NCBI GenBank assembly: GCA_963667315.1
Contig: OY763325.1
Span: forward strand, 1,426,001-1,490,000
Direction of reading: 5' to 3'
DNA length: 64,000 nucleotides
Source of the DNA: DAINPP01 sp963667315
GTDB lineage: Bacteria > Thermotogota > Thermotogae > MWEM01
Below the pieces are notes generated by a model, which was given only the letters and a program-made list of their open reading frames with translations, was not told the DNA's origin and did no database searches. A program made the position numbers and the translations under genes. Positions 63,901-64,000 of the stretch are shown piece by piece. The number at the start of each line of letters is the position of its first letter. Positions within the stretch are counted from its first letter, which is position 1.

Positions 63901-64000
63901 AAGTTCCTTATCAGATATATATGATCCATCCGGCTTAATTAATTCAATTTTGCCAAGAGTATAAAATCCTCTTTCAGACCTTATTGGTTCTATTTTTATC
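60985..64000 (-). CDS. Giant STAND-type ATPase 4 (partial; N-terminus beyond right edge)
   Basis: A fourth paralogue on the opposite strand. The frame is open from its stop at 60985 to the window end, about 1004 codons, with no plausible start inside. Methionine codons exist, but the P-loop lies upstream of the first long-frame Met at 63711. Visible parts, from the right edge inwards, are I-R-S-E-R-x-x-Y-x-L-G (end of the beta-sandwich), G-F-Y-N-R, Walker A G-E-A-G-Q-G-K-S (63762-63739), Walker B Q-I-D-D-V-H, Y-S-R-T-L-D-G-L-G, F-K-H-Q-L-Y-K-E-Y-W, and helical TPR-like repeats to the end. Y-S-R-T-L-D-G-L-G is shared with giant ATPase 1, suggesting closer kinship. The HEPN-like part would lie beyond the window. 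Confidence 0.82.
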   Translation of the reverse strand, partial: IKIEPIRSERGFYTLGKIELIKPDGSYISDKELTTRIIIEKSYQSKGFYNRTELFNKYKNKIKKEPEHTNIGIDCIWIKGEAGQGKSRIVKRIKKLVEDDGNTCINISFERENYNHKKSLARFYKKVKKEFNKYPNSHSEKLKSIKRLDTVNKIDEIANEFLDVLELLRKDEKTPKKIILQIDDVHFAEFDFLESFLNMIKKYSEMDREEADSETETKKSELTIIFYSRTLDGLGAINDSNQIEIHKLLRRKISNPNQHKLKKITTEDLNNGRIDSEEEMIKEIIEEIFNPHKMEFEIEILKRIMSKKSEANPLILGLLTELMVENDLIIWSCEENGWVLNREEFNLNEPTVVSNIEDFEQNLEDKISDLIHGNRKLNEKLIIHKLENFQEGERGQIINLVGMLESVTEKELDNQGLSLMKYPALLSIVEEKNKVYSFKHQLYKEYWEKYFNENILSCFNQIKNIFVCYKDYEFKSWMKKTTDLIIKGNDIEINFFENNIDKKDVRYLSFSKEKERYFKTKLMSDEDITYENLYITFSSMFKTVKVIENSLLFRNIILNGFNRREELDTSSSMRYCFYASLMDDNLKEEVQQYLRQYTEKDIHRELHTKPFKKNMDFMIKKLIPILKKNKENYLAIGKIYFYYAESLNTSGLYKEAIKMINESIFYFKNYAASASNQRESLDMKWKALSRKGKFLLNMHFLEEAHDLFKNTITEIMNSSEYKNANEEICFIIANLFHGKGDTLRYNNNLKSASDCYYESILHYDKALKSTKKGNYQVNKCNVLCKMSKIYVNYADYDNAIKKLDEAIFIYSTIDFDEGEVKKAILLNNHAVSLRKKSEILFRKNENDKAQQLLDKTVLKIKKAITIYPFEAVFYHNLGKCLENKYDYIAIRDNISIEFLDQAIENYKKCLELNKYRPEYYHSLYSAIRKKIENLFFSNKTSEATQLLNETSRKLDKIQIKFPEFSLENIKKETLELYKYIYGDKFEIEILIVIAERNDIFLYAS

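Overview
The window looks like a chromosome segment of a flagellated, probably anaerobic bacterium, best matched to Thermotogota or a close relative. The reasons are the order zapA-rapZ-yvcK-whiA-nrdR-greA-lysS, which I remember from Thermotoga maritima; a DUF4416 gene; and the run rimO-pgsA-thpR-recA-recX-rny. This placement is inference from gene order and protein style, not from a marker-gene tree. No rRNA, tRNA, CRISPR array or insertion sequence was seen.

Layout. (1) 1-2787, minus strand: end of a flagellar operon (fliG-fliH-fliI; fliI runs off the left edge). (2) 2997-8667, plus strand: compact housekeeping operon zapA to lysS, closed by an intrinsic terminator at 8683-8721. (3) 8800-21574, plus strand: a 16-gene run of glycosyltransferase, ion transporter, nrnA, DUF59, minD, yjbQ, sua5, RodZ-like, DUF4416, rimO, pgsA, thpR, recA, recX and rny, closed by a terminator at 21664-21692. 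A strong terminator-like hairpin sits inside the first codons of sua5. (4) 21828-35104: accessory metabolism. It holds a sugar-type ABC transporter (binding protein plus a fused double permease), a C1-family aminopeptidase, an aldo/keto reductase with ferredoxin clusters, an arsR-thioredoxin pair with a clear operator, mscS, an exported phosphatidylserine-decarboxylase-like protein, a flavodoxin, a Rieske oxygenase, a serine beta-lactamase-like protein and D-serine ammonia-lyase.

(5) 35105-64000: a lower-GC accessory island and the most interesting part. An operon-like set encodes a membrane-anchored von Willebrand A (VWA) protein with a degenerate FHA-like domain, a 974-residue divergent tubulin/FtsZ-like GTPase, and three giant paralogous STAND-type ATPases (2120, 1781 and 1514 residues). 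A fourth paralogue lies on the opposite strand and runs off the right edge. Each complete giant protein has an N-terminal helical domain with the HEPN-ribonuclease-like signature R-N-x-x-A-H, then beta-sandwich domains, a P-loop ATPase (G-E-A-G-Q-G-K-S/T), a winged-helix-like module and a long TPR-like array. One array has an exact 48-residue period over eight units. Between the third and fourth paralogues lie a CMP-sugar synthetase-like gene with an apparent AUA start, an exported ankyrin-repeat protein and an unrecognised helical protein.

Working hypothesis (inference): the island is a surveillance or conflict system. The TPR arrays would sense, the STAND ATPase would switch, and the HEPN domain would cut RNA, while the VWA/tubulin pair would provide membrane or filament scaffolding. 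VWA-tubulin pairing has, to my memory, been noted for divergent FtsZ families and linked to membrane remodelling. The addition of several HEPN-STAND-TPR paralogues is the part I do not recognise as described.
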